Source of the DNA: Pseudonocardia halophobica | Lineage (GTDB): Bacteria > Actinomycetota > Actinomycetes > Mycobacteriales > Pseudonocardiaceae | DNA length: 64,000 nt | Assembly: GCF_027922425.1 (NCBI RefSeq) | Contig: NZ_BSFQ01000009.1 | Coordinates: forward strand, 1-64,000 | Direction of reading: 5' to 3' | Shown here: positions 63,950 through 64,000 of the stretch, one piece after another | Position numbering within the stretch: the first letter of the stretch is position 1 | How the letters are laid out: each line of letters starts with the position of its first letter | Program-made: the position numbers and the translations under genes | The notes under the pieces: generated by a model | Seen by the model: only the letters and a program-made list of their open reading frames with translations | The model's database searches: none | Told to the model about the DNA's origin: nothing

Positions 63950-64000
63950 AGGGTCCAGGGGCTGCCGGTGATCCGCTCGTAGACCTCGGTGTAGCGGGCG
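63946..64000 (-). CDS. purC: 3' end of purC (SAICAR synthetase), truncated by the window edge
   Basis: Only the last 17 codons are inside the window; they read RYTEVYERITGSPWTL then TGA at 63948-63946. This resembles the C-terminal helix of PurC (RYxEAYERITG). The position next to purS, purQ and purL supports the assignment. Confidence 0.7.
   Translation of the reverse strand, partial: ARYTEVYERITGSPWTL

Overview
The window looks like chromosomal DNA of a high-GC actinomycete. GTG starts are frequent, 4-nt start/stop overlaps are common, and several TANNNT boxes sit 6-8 nt before an RTG start as in leaderless genes. Mycothiol synthase (mshD), a GlnR-type orphan regulator, an LmeA-like DUF2993 protein, DUF3073 and a CtpI-like P-type ATPase all point to Actinobacteria. 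From about 20.7 kb to the right end, gene content and partial order resemble the Mycobacterium tuberculosis Rv0780-Rv0823c neighbourhood (dus, LCP, phoY, pst/phoT, mshD, glnR, lmeA, thiX, cysA2, sseC, nitrobindin, DUF3073, purM, purF, purL, purQ, purS, purC). A Pseudonocardiaceae-like host is my inference; no rRNA or taxonomic marker is present.

Layout. (1) 0.1-3.05 kb: envelope module of a DUF4397 secreted protein, a class E/F sortase, an ECF sigma factor and a RskA-like anti-sigma factor. (2) 3.1-14.1 kb: accessory genes, comprising a TetR regulator divergent from an FAD enzyme across a 37-bp dyad, a truncated VOC gene beside a TspO-like membrane protein, a SCO6745-family protein, a small HhH protein, a MetX-like alpha/beta hydrolase and a giant P-type ATPase. 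(3) 14.1-20.2 kb: a decayed zone ending at tRNA-Lys(UUU). It keeps two intact flavin monooxygenases (one Baeyer-Villiger type) among relics of an esterase, an IS5-type transposase, a second copy of the 8.5-kb hydrolase, and a large Eco57I/DISARM-like DNA methyltransferase. (4) 20.2-32.7 kb: lipoprotein, dusB, GGDEF protein, LCP-like protein, two phoU genes flanking a dodecin, pstB-A-C-S and mshD. Three PHO boxes share one geometry. (5) 32.7-37 kb: glnR, lmeA, thioredoxin-like protein, a Cys-rich leader peptide, DUF4395, rhodanese and sseC, a sulfur/thiol block. (6) 37-47 kb: ClC transporter, DUF1622, nitrobindin pair, two very long low-complexity coiled-coil/membrane proteins, Fur regulator, YgfZ, DUF3073 and a Nudix/NrtR-like protein. 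(7) 47-64 kb: purine biosynthesis (purM, purF, purL, purQ, purS and the 3' end of purC) with signalling genes inserted (GGDEF-EAL; phosphatase-kinase-receiver trio), a nuclease-like protein, a tandem pair of CGWCG membrane proteins, and miscellaneous enzymes.

How the genes work together. Phosphate limitation probably drives pstS-C-A-B and both phoU genes through the PHO boxes, with an intercistronic hairpin favouring pstS. The 35-37 kb genes form a sulfur-transfer block whose middle is probably attenuated by the Cys-rich leader. The purine genes provide IMP, with c-di-GMP turnover and a two-component/phosphatase relay embedded among them. No CRISPR array, rRNA or intact mobile element was seen.
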